Source of the DNA: Endobacter medicaginis
Lineage (GTDB): Bacteria > Pseudomonadota > Alphaproteobacteria > Acetobacterales > Acetobacteraceae
NCBI RefSeq assembly: GCF_014192375.1
Contig: NZ_JACHXV010000015.1
Coordinates: 1 to 52,836, forward strand
Direction of reading: 5' to 3'
Length of the DNA stretch: 52,836 nucleotides
The position numbers and the translations under genes were made by a program. The notes under the pieces were generated by a model. It worked only from the letters and a program-made list of their open reading frames with translations, was not told where the DNA came from and searched no databases. Positions 1-8,525 of the stretch are shown in pieces. Position 1 is the first letter of the stretch. The number at the start of each line of letters is the position of its first letter.

Positions 1-139
1 CTCCGCGCTTCGGCCTCTTGCACCCGCCATCAACGATGGCTCAGATCAAGACAGGACTCTCGCTTCCGCTGGATGAAAAACGGGGGTCACGTCACTCCCG
101 CTGGCGCCCCGGGTTCCGATGAACGTCAAACTGCGCCAT
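1..139 (-). pseudogene. CcdB-type toxin remnant (5' end only)
   Basis: On the minus strand, just after the ccdA remnant, an ATG at 139 opens with MAQFDVHRNPGRQRE and then hits TGA at 92-94. The first dozen residues match the usual start of CcdB gyrase poisons (MxxFDVYxNPG). The other two frames downstream give only degraded sequence up to the window edge, so no intact toxin is encoded here. The call rests on the short N-terminal match plus the position directly behind a ccdA-like gene, which is the normal ccdAB order. Confidence 0.6.
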
Positions 140-142
140 GAC

Positions 143-415
143 TCAGAGATTCGAGAACTCGTCGCTCAGCAGCCCGTGCTAGGTATGGTAGGAGTTGAAG
201 CCGTCGATGACCTGGGCCATCGCTGCATCCTGAGCGGCGCGGAGCCCATGTTCACGGGTTACGAACTCCCGAAGAAATTCTCCACCGTGTTGCTCAGGTT
301 CGACGTCAGCAGCCGGGCCTGCCGGACAAGATCCTCGTCCAGGGTGATATTGGTCGGTCGCTTCGAAGCCGTTCGGCTGTGACCCACAGCACCCTCATGC
401 GTATTTGATGCGCAT
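143..415 (-). pseudogene. CcdA-type antitoxin, frameshifted relic
   Basis: Three reading frames together spell a CcdA antitoxin. One starts MRIKYA and stops at 395-397. A second carries KRPTNITLDEDLVRQARLL, the ribbon-helix-helix part that binds the operator. A third carries REFVTREHGLRAAQDAAMAQ and then NSYHT, stop, HGLLSDEFSNL, which is the toxin-neutralising tail. At least two frameshifts and one in-frame stop are needed to read through, so the antitoxin is dead. The 60-residue open frame at 259-441 is only its middle piece, and the plus-strand frame at 119-382 is its shadow. Confidence 0.7.
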
Positions 416-501
416 ATTGCTCTCTTGCCCTGATGGAACAATCTTTCCTGCTGCTCATGCTCGAAGAGGGCACTTCTGTCCGGCGCTTACATCCGACATG
501 C

Positions 502-519
502 GTATAATGTATATTATGC
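502..519. promoter_or_regulatory. AT-rich palindrome, possible promoter/operator of the ccdAB relic
   Basis: GTATAAT-GTAT-ATTATGC is a near-perfect inverted repeat (6 of 7 pairs) in an otherwise GC-rich stretch. It carries a TATAAT-like hexamer on the plus strand and CATAAT/TATACA-like ones on the minus strand. It lies about 90 bp upstream of the ccdA relic, where a CcdA autoregulatory operator would be. Function is inferred. Confidence 0.35.
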
Positions 520-538
520 CAATTCGAGGGCAGCCGGA

Positions 539-1339
539 TTAGACAACGTCCAGGCGCAGTCCATCATAGGCTGGCTCAAGGCCCGGTGGCAGGTTGTTCG
601 TCATCCAGCACCAGTCGAGGTCGGTGCCCATGTGGGTCAGGACGGTGCGGCGGACGCCGAGGCGGCGGGACCAGTCGGCGACCAGGGCGATGTGGGCATG
701 GGCCGGGTGCGGGTCGCGCTGGAAGCAGCCGACCAGCCAGGTATCGAGGCCGGCGAGCATGTCGAGCGCGCGTTCCTCGAGGGCGTTGACGTCGGTGGAA
801 TAGGCAAAACCGCCGAGACGGAATCCGAGGGTCTCGCCGCGGCCGTGAGTTTGCGGGAAGACATCGAGCGGCAGGCCGCCGACACCGTTGCGGGCGTAGG
901 GTTCGAGTTCGCGCGGCACCAGCAGCGGCCGGAAAATGCCGCCACCCTCCCAGGGACGGAAGGCATATTCGAAGCGCTGGCCGAGTTCAGTCAGCGTTGC
1001 GCGGTTGCCCCAGGCCTCGATCGGACCGCCGACGATGCGGTTGAGCCCCCTCACCTCGTCCAGTCCGCCGATATGGTCGGCATGGGCATGGGTATAGAGG
1101 ATGGTGTCGACGCGGGGGATCCGGGCTGCCAGCAACTGGCTGCGCAGATCCGGCGGGGTGTCGACGAGCAGCCGATGCGGGGCGTCGTCGGGGCCGGTCT
1201 GGAGCACGATCGAGGATCGCGAGCGGCGGTTGCGCGGCTCGTCGGGGTTGCACACGCCCCATTGGCCGGACCCGTCCTCGCCGCCAAGCATCGGCACGCC
1301 GGCCGAGCCGCCGCAGCCCAGGATGGTGACGCGGATCAC
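539..1339 (-). CDS. MBL-fold metallo-hydrolase (PhnP-like phosphodiesterase)
   Basis: A 266-residue protein of the metallo-beta-lactamase fold. The metal-binding signature THAHADH sits at residues 83-89 (His84, His86, Asp88, His89), with later ligands in THGRGE, YSTD and LTHMG. The opening ILGCGGSAGVPMLGG and the near-N-terminal Cys are typical of the PhnP/RNase Z-related cyclic phosphodiesterases. The exact substrate cannot be read from the sequence. The start ATG (1337-1339) overlaps the tatD stop by 4 bp, so the two are translationally coupled. This pair after metG is conserved in many alphaproteobacteria. Confidence 0.85.
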   Translation of the reverse strand: MIRVTILGCGGSAGVPMLGGEDGSGQWGVCNPDEPRNRRSRSSIVLQTGPDDAPHRLLVDTPPDLRSQLLAARIPRVDTILYTHAHADHIGGLDEVRGLNRIVGGPIEAWGNRATLTELGQRFEYAFRPWEGGGIFRPLLVPRELEPYARNGVGGLPLDVFPQTHGRGETLGFRLGGFAYSTDVNALEERALDMLAGLDTWLVGCFQRDPHPAHAHIALVADWSRRLGVRRTVLTHMGTDLDWCWMTNNLPPGLEPAYDGLRLDVV

Positions 1340-2130
1340 GCTTCCGCCCGGGTGAACAGGCGATGGAAATTGGTGGTGGTGAGCGCCGCGAGCGCGTCGA
1401 GCCCGAGTCCGCGCAGTTCGGCGACGCGCTCGGCGGTATGGCGGACGAAAGCCGGCTCGTTGCGCTTGCCGCGCCGTGGCACCGGGGCGAGATAGGGCGA
1501 ATCCGTCTCCACCAGCAGACGGTCGAGCGGAATATCGGCGGCGATGGCGCGCAGATCGTCGGATTTCGGGAAGGTAACGATGCCGGAGAGGCTGATATAG
1601 CCGCCGAGCGCGATCGCGGTCTCCGCAAGCGCACGACCGGAGCTGAAACAGTGCAGCACGAAGCCGAACGGGCCGATCTGCGTCTCCTCGCGCAGGATGG
1701 CGGCGATGTCGTCATCGGCGTGGCGCGCATGGATCACCAGTGGCAGCCCGGAGCGCCGCGCGGCGTCGATATGGGCGCGGAAACGCTCCTGCTGGAGCGG
1801 GCGGATGTCGGGTGCGCCGTGGAAATAGTCGAGCCCGGATTCGCCGATGCCGACCACGCCGGGGCGCTCGGCCAGGGTGGCGATCGCGGCAGCATCGAGC
1901 GGTTCGTCATCATCGACATGGTCGGGATGGGTACCGATGGTACACCAGATGCGCGGGGTCGCGCCGCTCTCGGCACGGCTGTCGCGCAGGGCGAAGATTG
2001 CCTCGGCGTCGCGCAGCCGGGTGGAGATCGTCACCAGACCCTGCACGCCGGCCTCGGAGGCGCGCGTGAGCAGGGCCGAGCGCTCGGGTGCGTCGAAATG
2101 ATCGAGGTGGCAGTGGCTGTCGATCAGCAT
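1336..2130 (-). CDS. tatD: TatD-family metal-dependent hydrolase/DNase
   Basis: A 264-residue TIM-barrel hydrolase that starts MLIDSHCHLDHF, the canonical TatD opening with two metal-binding histidines. Further family motifs are VGIGESGLDY, LVIHARHAD, LHCFSS and ETDSPYLAP (catalytic Asp). TatD proteins are Mg-dependent 3'-5' DNases and may have a role in repair; the specific role here is inferred. The ATG at 2130 is preferred because it gives the family N-terminus; an upstream in-frame GTG overlaps the metG stop and is a weaker alternative. It ends in a 4-bp overlap with the metallo-hydrolase gene. Confidence 0.9.
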   Translation of the reverse strand: MLIDSHCHLDHFDAPERSALLTRASEAGVQGLVTISTRLRDAEAIFALRDSRAESGATPRIWCTIGTHPDHVDDDEPLDAAAIATLAERPGVVGIGESGLDYFHGAPDIRPLQQERFRAHIDAARRSGLPLVIHARHADDDIAAILREETQIGPFGFVLHCFSSGRALAETAIALGGYISLSGIVTFPKSDDLRAIAADIPLDRLLVETDSPYLAPVPRRGKRNEPAFVRHTAERVAELRGLGLDALAALTTTNFHRLFTRAEA

Positions 2131-2147
2131 GGCGCGGGCAGCTTCAT

Positions 2148-3692
2148 TCACGAGGCGGCATCTGCGGCGACATGACGCGGGAAGATGCCCTGCGGCGCCG
2201 GCAGCGGCGTGCCAGTGAGCAGTGGCGAGCCGAGATCGGCGATCCTGCGGGCGTCCGGCGGCACGCCGAGCTGATCGAGCAGGCGCGCCATGCTGGCCGG
2301 CATGTAAGGCTGCAGCACGGTCGCCACCCGACGCAGCACCGAGACCAGGACACGCAGCACCGCGCCCATGCGCTCGATGTCGGTCTTCTTCAGGACCCAG
2401 GGCGCCTGGCGATCGATATAGGCGTTCGAGGCGCGGATCACCTTCCACACCTCCTCCAGTGCCTCCTGCAGCGCGAGACGGTCGAGTGCGGCGCGGACCA
2501 GCGCGGGCAGCGCGTCGGCGCTGGCGAGGAGGAGGGAATCGTCCTCGGTCGCCTCGCCGCGCGCCGGCAGGCGGCCGTCGCAGTTGCGCGCGATCTGGCT
2601 CAGCGTGCGCTGGGCGAGATTGCCGAGATCGTTGGCGAGCTCGGTGTTGAGCCGGGAGATCAGCGAGGCACGGGAGAAATCGCCGTCATTGCCGAAGGGC
2701 ACCTCGCGCAACAGGAAGAACCGCACGGCGTCGACGCCGAACTCGTCGGTGAGCGCGTTGATGTCGATGGCGTTGCCGAGCGACTTGCTCATCTTCTCGC
2801 CCTCGTTGGTCCACCAGCCATGCGAGTAGATCCGGCGTGGCACCTCGATCCCGGCGGCCATCAGGAAGGCCGGCCAGTAGACGGCGTGGAAGCGGGCGAT
2901 CTCCTTGCCGACCAGATGGATGTCGGCCGGCCAGAACCGCCACAGCGGATTGTTCTCGTCGGGGAAGCCGAGCGCGCTGATGTAGTTCACCAGCGCGTCC
3001 AGCCAGACATAGACCACATGCGACGGATCGCCCGGCACCGGGATGCCCCAGGCGAACGAGGTGCGGCTGATGGAGAGGTCCTTCAGTCCGGAGCGGACGA
3101 AGGAGGTGATCTCGTTGCGGCTGCGCGAGGGGCCAAGGAAGTCCGGCCGCTCCTCGTAGAGGGCGAGCAGACGATCCTGCCAGTCGGACAGCCGGAAGAA
3201 CCAGGACGGCTCGCGTACCCATTCCACCGGCGCGCCGCTGGGCGCGATGCGCCGGCCGCTCGCATCGGTGCGCAGTTCATCCTCGCCATAGAAGGCCTCG
3301 TCGCGGACTGCGTACCAACCCTCATAGGCGCCAAGATAGATCGCGCCGGCGGCTTCGAGCCGCGACCAGAGTGCGGCGACCGCGGCGTAGTGGTCGGGGT
3401 CGGTGGTGCGGATGAAGCGGTCGTAGGAAATGCCCAGCCGGTCGGCCATGGCGCGGAATCTCGCCGAGACCTCGTCGGCGAACGCCTTGGGCGACAGGCC
3501 GGCGGCCTCGGCGGCCTGTTCGACCTTCTGCCCATGCTCGTCGGTGCCGGTGAGGAAGAACACGTCCGCACCGTCGAGGCGGCGGAAGCGCGCGATCACG
3601 TCAGCGGCGATCGACGTGTAGGCGTGCCCGATATGCGGGTCGCCATTCACGTAATAGATCGGCGTGGTGATCATGAAGGTCTGGTCGGTCAT
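2148..3692 (-). CDS. metG: methionyl-tRNA synthetase
   Basis: A 514-residue class I aminoacyl-tRNA synthetase that charges tRNA-Met. The adenylate-forming HIGH motif is His20-Ile-Gly-His23 in NGDPHIGHAYT, and the KMSKS loop is in NEGEKMSKSLGN. The Cys-rich zinc knuckle of the E. coli enzyme and the C-terminal dimerisation (EMAP-like) domain are both absent, as in the short bacterial MetG type. The start at MTDQTFMITTPIYY is chosen because the HIGH region normally lies about 20 residues in; the longer open frame upstream is antisense to holB. It lies 7 bp after holB in the same operon. Confidence 0.95.
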   Translation of the reverse strand: MTDQTFMITTPIYYVNGDPHIGHAYTSIAADVIARFRRLDGADVFFLTGTDEHGQKVEQAAEAAGLSPKAFADEVSARFRAMADRLGISYDRFIRTTDPDHYAAVAALWSRLEAAGAIYLGAYEGWYAVRDEAFYGEDELRTDASGRRIAPSGAPVEWVREPSWFFRLSDWQDRLLALYEERPDFLGPSRSRNEITSFVRSGLKDLSISRTSFAWGIPVPGDPSHVVYVWLDALVNYISALGFPDENNPLWRFWPADIHLVGKEIARFHAVYWPAFLMAAGIEVPRRIYSHGWWTNEGEKMSKSLGNAIDINALTDEFGVDAVRFFLLREVPFGNDGDFSRASLISRLNTELANDLGNLAQRTLSQIARNCDGRLPARGEATEDDSLLLASADALPALVRAALDRLALQEALEEVWKVIRASNAYIDRQAPWVLKKTDIERMGAVLRVLVSVLRRVATVLQPYMPASMARLLDQLGVPPDARRIADLGSPLLTGTPLPAPQGIFPRHVAADAAS

Positions 3693-3699
3693 GGTCCGT

Positions 3700-4665
3700 T
3701 CAGCGGTCTGCCAACAGGCCGATGGCAGACGCGATCGCCTGCCGCCGGTCGAGATTGTAGCGTTCGGTGTCGGTGCGTATGTCGCGCAGCCGGGAGAGAT
3801 TGTCGATGCACAAGGCGATGGCGTCACCGCCATCCCCTGCCCCGCCGACCGCTGCCCGCACCCGCTCCACCAGCCGCTTCTCGCCGATGTCGAACAACGC
3901 CTCGTAGGCGCCGTCGCTGCGCGATGCGAGATCGGGCAGGCTGCGCAGTGCGGCCGGCTCGGCACGCGCGATCACGGCGTCGATCTGCGCGATCGCCCCG
4001 CTGAGCCACTCGGCGGCGTAGACGAGCGCCGCCCCGATCGAGCCTGCGGCGAGCCGCGCGATCTCGGTTCTCGCGGACGCGTCGAGTTCCGCGTGCGCCT
4101 CGGCCAGCAGCCGGGTCACGACCGCCCCTTCGAGCGGCGGCACCGCAAGGCTGCGGCAGCGGCTACGGATGGTCGGCAGCAGCCGTTGCGGGGCCTGGCA
4201 GACCAGCAGGATGATCGCGCGCGGCGGCGGCTCCTCGAGCGTCTTGAGCAGGGCATTGGCGGCGTTGCGGTTGAGATATTCTACCCCGTCGATGAGCATG
4301 ACCCGCCAGCCATCGACAGAGGCCGTGCGGCGCAGGAAGCCGGTCGCGTCGCGAACCTCGTCGATGCCGATCTCGCCGCGCAGGCGCTGCTTTTTCTCGT
4401 CGAGGCTGCGCTCCAGCACCCGCAGGTCGGGATGGCCGCCCGCGGCGACCTGACGGAACAGCGTACCCGACGGATCCTCGGTGGCCGGGGCGAAGCCGCC
4501 CAGCAGCCAGCGGGCGGCGTGATAGGCGAGCGTGGCCTTGCCGATGCCGCGCGGGCCGGTCAGCAGCCAGGCGTGGTGGGGACGTGCCCCGCGCAGGCCG
4601 GCACGCAGCATGTCGCGCGCAGCGTCCTGGCCGAGCAGGATCGGATTGGCGCGTGGTGGCAGCAT
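3700..4665 (-). CDS. holB: DNA polymerase III delta' subunit
   Basis: A 321-residue AAA+ clamp-loader subunit. It has a P-loop-like GPRGIGKATLAYHAARWL near the N-terminus, followed by LLKTLEEPPPRAIILLVC and TIRSRC, the SRC sensor/arginine-finger motif typical of delta' (HolB). It would pair with DnaX and HolA to load the beta clamp. The P-loop is only partly canonical (GKA), as is common for delta', which does not hydrolyse ATP. The start at 4665 (MLPPRANP) gives the family N-terminus. Spacing is 4 bp from tmk and 7 bp to metG. Confidence 0.93.
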   Translation of the reverse strand: MLPPRANPILLGQDAARDMLRAGLRGARPHHAWLLTGPRGIGKATLAYHAARWLLGGFAPATEDPSGTLFRQVAAGGHPDLRVLERSLDEKKQRLRGEIGIDEVRDATGFLRRTASVDGWRVMLIDGVEYLNRNAANALLKTLEEPPPRAIILLVCQAPQRLLPTIRSRCRSLAVPPLEGAVVTRLLAEAHAELDASARTEIARLAAGSIGAALVYAAEWLSGAIAQIDAVIARAEPAALRSLPDLASRSDGAYEALFDIGEKRLVERVRAAVGGAGDGGDAIALCIDNLSRLRDIRTDTERYNLDRRQAIASAIGLLADR

Positions 4666-4669
4666 CCGC

Positions 4670-5302
4670 TCAGCCCCGCTTGTGGCCGGTGCGCGTCGAG
4701 ACGACAGAAAGGATCGCGTCATGCACCGCCTCGGCCGGCGCGTCGGCGTCAATGCGGACACAGCGCGCCGGATGGGCGGCGGCGATGGCGAGGAATCCGG
4801 CGCGGACCCTGGCATGGAACGCCGCGTCGCGGGTTTCGTAGCGATCGGTTGTCCCGCCGCGATGACGCAGTCGTTCGGCGGCGGTGCCGGGCGAGACGTT
4901 GAGGACGAAGGTGAGATCGGGCTGCCGCGGCAGCCGGGCGGTCAGCTCGTCGATCAGCGTGCGGGTCCGCGCATCCGCCTGCACTCCGAAGCCCTGGTAG
5001 GCGAGTGTGGAATCGGCGAAGCGGTCGCACAGCACTATCACGCCGCGATCGAGTGCCGGCAGCACGGTAGCGGCAAGATGATCGGCGCGGGCGGCGAACA
5101 CGAGCAGCAGTTCGGCCTCCGGCGCGAGTGGCAGGTCCGGGTCAAGCAGCACCGCGCGCATCGCCTCCGCCGCCGGCGAGCCGCCGGGTTCACGTGTGGC
5201 GATGCAGTCGAGGCCGCGCCGTTCGAGAGCGGCGCGCAGCAGGCGGATCTGGGTCGACTTGCCGGCCGCCTCGCCGCCCTCGAACGTGATGAACAGGCTC
5301 AG
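4670..5302 (-). CDS. tmk: thymidylate kinase, apparently CTG start
   Basis: A 210-residue dTMP kinase. FITFEGGEAAGKST is the P-loop, DRFADSTLAYQGFG is the DR(Y/F/H) thymidine-binding motif, and RHRGGTTDRYE is the lid. It makes dTDP for DNA synthesis. No ATG, GTG or TTG lies in frame near the family N-terminus. The best start is CTG at 5300-5302, which overlaps the stop of the carboxypeptidase gene and has GGTGG seven bases upstream. A CTG start with translational coupling is therefore inferred. The long open frame extending to 5743 is a shadow of the carboxypeptidase gene. Confidence 0.9.
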   Translation of the reverse strand: MSLFITFEGGEAAGKSTQIRLLRAALERRGLDCIATREPGGSPAAEAMRAVLLDPDLPLAPEAELLLVFAARADHLAATVLPALDRGVIVLCDRFADSTLAYQGFGVQADARTRTLIDELTARLPRQPDLTFVLNVSPGTAAERLRHRGGTTDRYETRDAAFHARVRAGFLAIAAAHPARCVRIDADAPAEAVHDAILSVVSTRTGHKRG

Positions 5303-6567
5303 GAGGCGCCCACCAGATGGCCGAGGGCCGCCATCGCCCGTGCCGGCAGGGCAAGGCGCTCCACCGAGTTGCCGGCGACCAGCGGCACGGTCGCGCCCGC
5401 GAAGCCGTCCCCGCTGAGCACGAGCTGACCGATCGGCTGGCCACGGCGGATGGGGGCCGGAACCGGTGCGTCGTAAGTCGCATGGGCATGCAGCCGGCTG
5501 CGCCAGCCGGTGGGCAGCGTCATCACCAGGTCGCTGGCTACCGTCAGCCCGACGGTCTTGTCGGTACCGAGCCAGACGGGGGCTTCCTCGACCACGGTGC
5601 CGGCCTTGAGCACGGTGGCGAGCTCGAAGTTGGCGAACGCCCACTCCATCAGCCGCTCGCCCTCCTGCACGCGCACCTTCGAGCTCGGCATGCCGTTGAG
5701 CACGACGATCACCCGGTGGCCGCCATGGTCGGAACTGGCGCACAGGCCGAACCCGCCCGCCTCGGTGTGGCCGGTCTTGAGGCCGTCAGCCAGCCCCTTG
5801 TCGACCAGCACGTTGCGGTTGCCCTGGTCGATGTTGTTGAACTTGAACGATCTTTCGCTGAAGAAGTGGTAATATTCCGGGTAGTCGCCGATGATGTGGC
5901 GGGCCAGGGTCGCGATGTCGCGCACCGACATGTAGTGCTGCGGGTCTGGCCAGCCGGTGCAGTTGCGGAAGTTCGTGTTGCTCAGGCCCATCTTGCGGGC
6001 CTCGTCGTTCATCAGCGCGACAAACTGGTCCTCCGAACCGGCGATGCCCTCGGCGAGCACGATGCAGGCATCGTTGCCGGACTGGATCACCATGCCCTGG
6101 ATGAGCTGCTCGACCGGCACCTGCTCGCCGAGCGGGACGAACATCTTCGACCCCTGCATCCGCCAGGCCTTCTCGCTGACCGGCAGGCCCTGGTCGAGCC
6201 TGAGCCGGCCCTGATGCAGCATGGCGAAGGTCAGATAGGCGGTCATCAGCTTGGTCAGCGACGAGGGCGGGATGCGCGCATCGGCGTCCTTGGAGAGCAG
6301 GACCCCGCCGGTATTGTAATCGGTGATGATCGCCCATTTCGCATTCACGTCGAGCGGCCCGATCGGGGTCTGCGCCGGAGCGCCGCCTGCCGCCTGCGCG
6401 TCGGGGCCCGAATCGGCGTCGTCATCGTCACCGCCGGACTTGGCCGCCTTGGCCGTGGCCTTGGCGTGAGCACCGACATGTCTGGGGCGGGCGAAAGCGG
6501 AGCCGGTCAGGGCGGATGCCGCCCAGAGGCCGGCGGTGGTCGCGATGAGCGTGCGTCTGGTGGCCAC
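5299..6567 (-). CDS. D-alanyl-D-alanine carboxypeptidase (PBP5/6 type)
   Basis: A 422-residue low-molecular-weight penicillin-binding protein that trims the terminal D-Ala of peptidoglycan stem peptides. It has an N-terminal export signal with an Arg pair (ATRRTLIATTAG), then an acidic/Ala-rich linker to about residue 70. The S11 serine peptidase motifs follow: Ser103-x-x-Lys106 (SLTK), Ser163-Gly-Asn165 and Lys264-Thr-Gly266. A C-terminal beta domain of the PBP5 type covers about residues 315-422. Length is normal. It lies 8 bp after the RlpA gene and overlaps the tmk start, so it is part of the same operon of cell-wall and replication genes. Confidence 0.93.
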   Translation of the reverse strand: MATRRTLIATTAGLWAASALTGSAFARPRHVGAHAKATAKAAKSGGDDDDADSGPDAQAAGGAPAQTPIGPLDVNAKWAIITDYNTGGVLLSKDADARIPPSSLTKLMTAYLTFAMLHQGRLRLDQGLPVSEKAWRMQGSKMFVPLGEQVPVEQLIQGMVIQSGNDACIVLAEGIAGSEDQFVALMNDEARKMGLSNTNFRNCTGWPDPQHYMSVRDIATLARHIIGDYPEYYHFFSERSFKFNNIDQGNRNVLVDKGLADGLKTGHTEAGGFGLCASSDHGGHRVIVVLNGMPSSKVRVQEGERLMEWAFANFELATVLKAGTVVEEAPVWLGTDKTVGLTVASDLVMTLPTGWRSRLHAHATYDAPVPAPIRRGQPIGQLVLSGDGFAGATVPLVAGNSVERLALPARAMAALGHLVGAS

Positions 6568-6575
6568 GTCGGTTC

Positions 6576-7439
6576 CTACTGTTCGACGGTAAGTCTGGCA
6601 CCGGTTAGCCCGACCCGCCGTGCGAGGTCCAGCGCCGCCTCGGCCTCGTCGAGCCGCGCGTACGGGCCGGCGATGACCTCAAAGCTCGGCCGGCGTCCGC
6701 CCGAACCGGTGAAGCGGCCGCCGATGCGCTGTGCGAAGTTCACCGCATAGCGTCGGTCGCTGAACGAACCGCCATCGATCACATAGGCAACAGGGCCGAC
6801 CGGCATCTGGACCGGGCCCGGTGGCGGCCGGTCGGGATAGGCGGTTGCGGAGTCGTCAGGTCGTGCCGCGGTGGCGGCTTCGGTGACGGCTGTAGGTAGT
6901 GCGCTACCTGGCGGTGGCAGCGACTCGACGCTGACCACGCCGACCGGTGCGGCGGCAAGCGTTCCGTCGCCGCCGCCGAGGCGCCGGGCCAGGGCCTGGC
7001 TCCACCCGGAATCCTCGTCGATCGCCACAGGAGTCGGGCCGGAGGCGCCAAGGAGGCGGGCCGCTTCGGGCGAGAGTTCCAGCCCGCGCGCCGGGTCCGC
7101 CGGGCCGCGATCGTCCAGGCGCAGGGTGATGCGTCGACCGTTGAGCAGGTTGGTCACCTGCACCACCGAGGGCAGCTGAAGCGTCTGGTGGCCGCCGGTC
7201 AGCAGGCCGGTGTGGAAGACCACGCCATCGGCAAGCACCTGCCCGTCGTGAAAACGGCCGACGGTGGCGACACAGGTGGCGTGCAGGTCGAACGTCTCGC
7301 GCGGGTAGAACCAGTTCGCCCCTGCATGCCAGGCGTCGCCGACGAGATAATGGACGCGATCGGCCGTCGCCGTCTCCGGCGCGTGACGCTGGCAGGCGGT
7401 GAGACCGCAGAGGGCCGCCAGCAACAGGCCGCGCGTCAT
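6576..7439 (-). CDS. rlpA: RlpA-like lipoprotein with SPOR domain
   Basis: A 287-residue protein. It starts with a short hydrophobic signal ending LCGLTAC, a lipobox with the lipidated Cys. Next comes a double-psi beta-barrel (VTNLLNGRRITLRLDDRGP) of the RlpA family, then a Pro/Ala-rich linker. A SPOR domain occupies roughly the last 75 residues (YVIDGGSFSDRRYAVNFAQ) and binds denuded glycan at the septum. RlpA proteins are septal lytic transglycosylases in some species; activity here is inferred. The start at 7439 gives the lipoprotein signal. Neighbours are MltB (7 bp upstream) and the carboxypeptidase. Confidence 0.88.
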   Translation of the reverse strand: MTRGLLLAALCGLTACQRHAPETATADRVHYLVGDAWHAGANWFYPRETFDLHATCVATVGRFHDGQVLADGVVFHTGLLTGGHQTLQLPSVVQVTNLLNGRRITLRLDDRGPADPARGLELSPEAARLLGASGPTPVAIDEDSGWSQALARRLGGGDGTLAAAPVGVVSVESLPPPGSALPTAVTEAATAARPDDSATAYPDRPPPGPVQMPVGPVAYVIDGGSFSDRRYAVNFAQRIGGRFTGSGGRRPSFEVIAGPYARLDEAEAALDLARRVGLTGARLTVEQ

Positions 7440-7446
7440 CACGGAC

Positions 7447-8433
7447 TCAGGCAAAGCTGCTGCCGAGCAGGCCGACGCCGAGCGCGTAATAGTCGGAGGC
7501 GTTGTACCGACGGACGGTGTTGAAGTTGTGATAGACGAGGAAGGCATCGCCCCCCGGCCCGTCGGGCATCAGCAGCGCGCCACGCACGTCCTGGCGCGAG
7601 AAGCGCTGGCCGTCGGCGCGGCGCACGCCAAGCTGCTCCCAGGCGCCGAGACTGCGCACCACGTCGCGGCCCGTCTGCGCCGGGGCGGGTCCGACGAGGC
7701 GCACTTCCTGTCCCCAGGGCTCGCCGGGGGTCCAGCCGGACTCGGCGAGGTAGTTCGCAACCGAGCCGAACACGTCCGGCAGGTTGTGCCAGATGTCGCG
7801 CTTGCCATCGCCGTCGAAATCGACCGCATAGCGCAGGTAGGAAGTCGGCATGAATTGTGGCTGGCCCATTGCGCCGGCGTAGGAGCCGACCATCGCGGCC
7901 GGTGTGATGTCGCCGGCCTGGAGGATCTTCAGCGCGGCGATCAGCTCGTTGCGGAAGAAGCTGGCCCGTCGGCCCTCATAGGCCAGCGTGGCCAGTGCGT
8001 CGGTGATCTGGAAGGTGCCGATGCGGCTGCCGTAGTTCGATTCGAGACCCCAGATGCCGGCGACGATGCGCGGGTCGACCCGGTAGCGCTGCCAGACCGA
8101 GGTCAGCAGGTCGAGATGCGCGCCATAGGCCTGCCGCCCCGCGGTCATCTTCTGCTGCGAGATGATGCGGGCGCGATACTGCGCCCAGGTCATGGTGAAT
8201 TCCGGCTGGTGATGGTCGAGTTCCAGCACGCGGGCGTTCGGCTGCGACAGGTCCAGCGCGGCGGCGAGGATGCGGTCCGAGACGCCCGCGCGGGCGGCCT
8301 GGGCGCGGACGCCCTCGAGGAAGCCCTGGTAGTCGCCCGCCGGGGCGCGACGGGAGGCGGGTCGGGCCGAGGCCACGGCCGGCAGGAACGCGGCCGAAGC
8401 CGCACCGGATATCAGGGTGCGTCGTGTCGTCAT
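7447..8433 (-). CDS. mltB: lytic murein transglycosylase B
   Basis: A 328-residue periplasmic lytic transglycosylase of the MltB/SltB1 group (GH103). It has an RR-containing signal (MTTRRTLISGAASAAF). The catalytic glutamate is Glu131 in GIWGLESNYGS, followed by the family motifs GAMGQPQFMPTSYLRYAVDFDGDGKRD (split here as GAMGQPQFMPTSY and DFDGDGKRD) and a C-terminal VYHNFNTVRRYN. There is no lipobox, so it is likely a soluble periplasmic form. It is the first gene of the minus-strand operon that runs to the metallo-hydrolase, and it is divergent from the DedA gene across 92 bp. Confidence 0.92.
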   Translation of the reverse strand: MTTRRTLISGAASAAFLPAVASARPASRRAPAGDYQGFLEGVRAQAARAGVSDRILAAALDLSQPNARVLELDHHQPEFTMTWAQYRARIISQQKMTAGRQAYGAHLDLLTSVWQRYRVDPRIVAGIWGLESNYGSRIGTFQITDALATLAYEGRRASFFRNELIAALKILQAGDITPAAMVGSYAGAMGQPQFMPTSYLRYAVDFDGDGKRDIWHNLPDVFGSVANYLAESGWTPGEPWGQEVRLVGPAPAQTGRDVVRSLGAWEQLGVRRADGQRFSRQDVRGALLMPDGPGGDAFLVYHNFNTVRRYNASDYYALGVGLLGSSFA

Positions 8434-8525
8434 GCTATGAGGTGTGCCACAGCTTGCGTCGCGCGTCAGCCGGCCCACGCTGCGCGGATGTGCAGCTTCG
8501 CCGGCAATGTGGTTGAAGGACGCCG

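Noticed and set aside
119-382. Plus-strand 87-residue open frame
   Set aside because: It is antisense to the ccdA relic, which has recognisable protein similarity on the minus strand.
2088-4004. 638-residue plus-strand open frame over metG
   Set aside because: High-GC antisense shadow of metG, which has HIGH and KMSKS motifs on the other strand.
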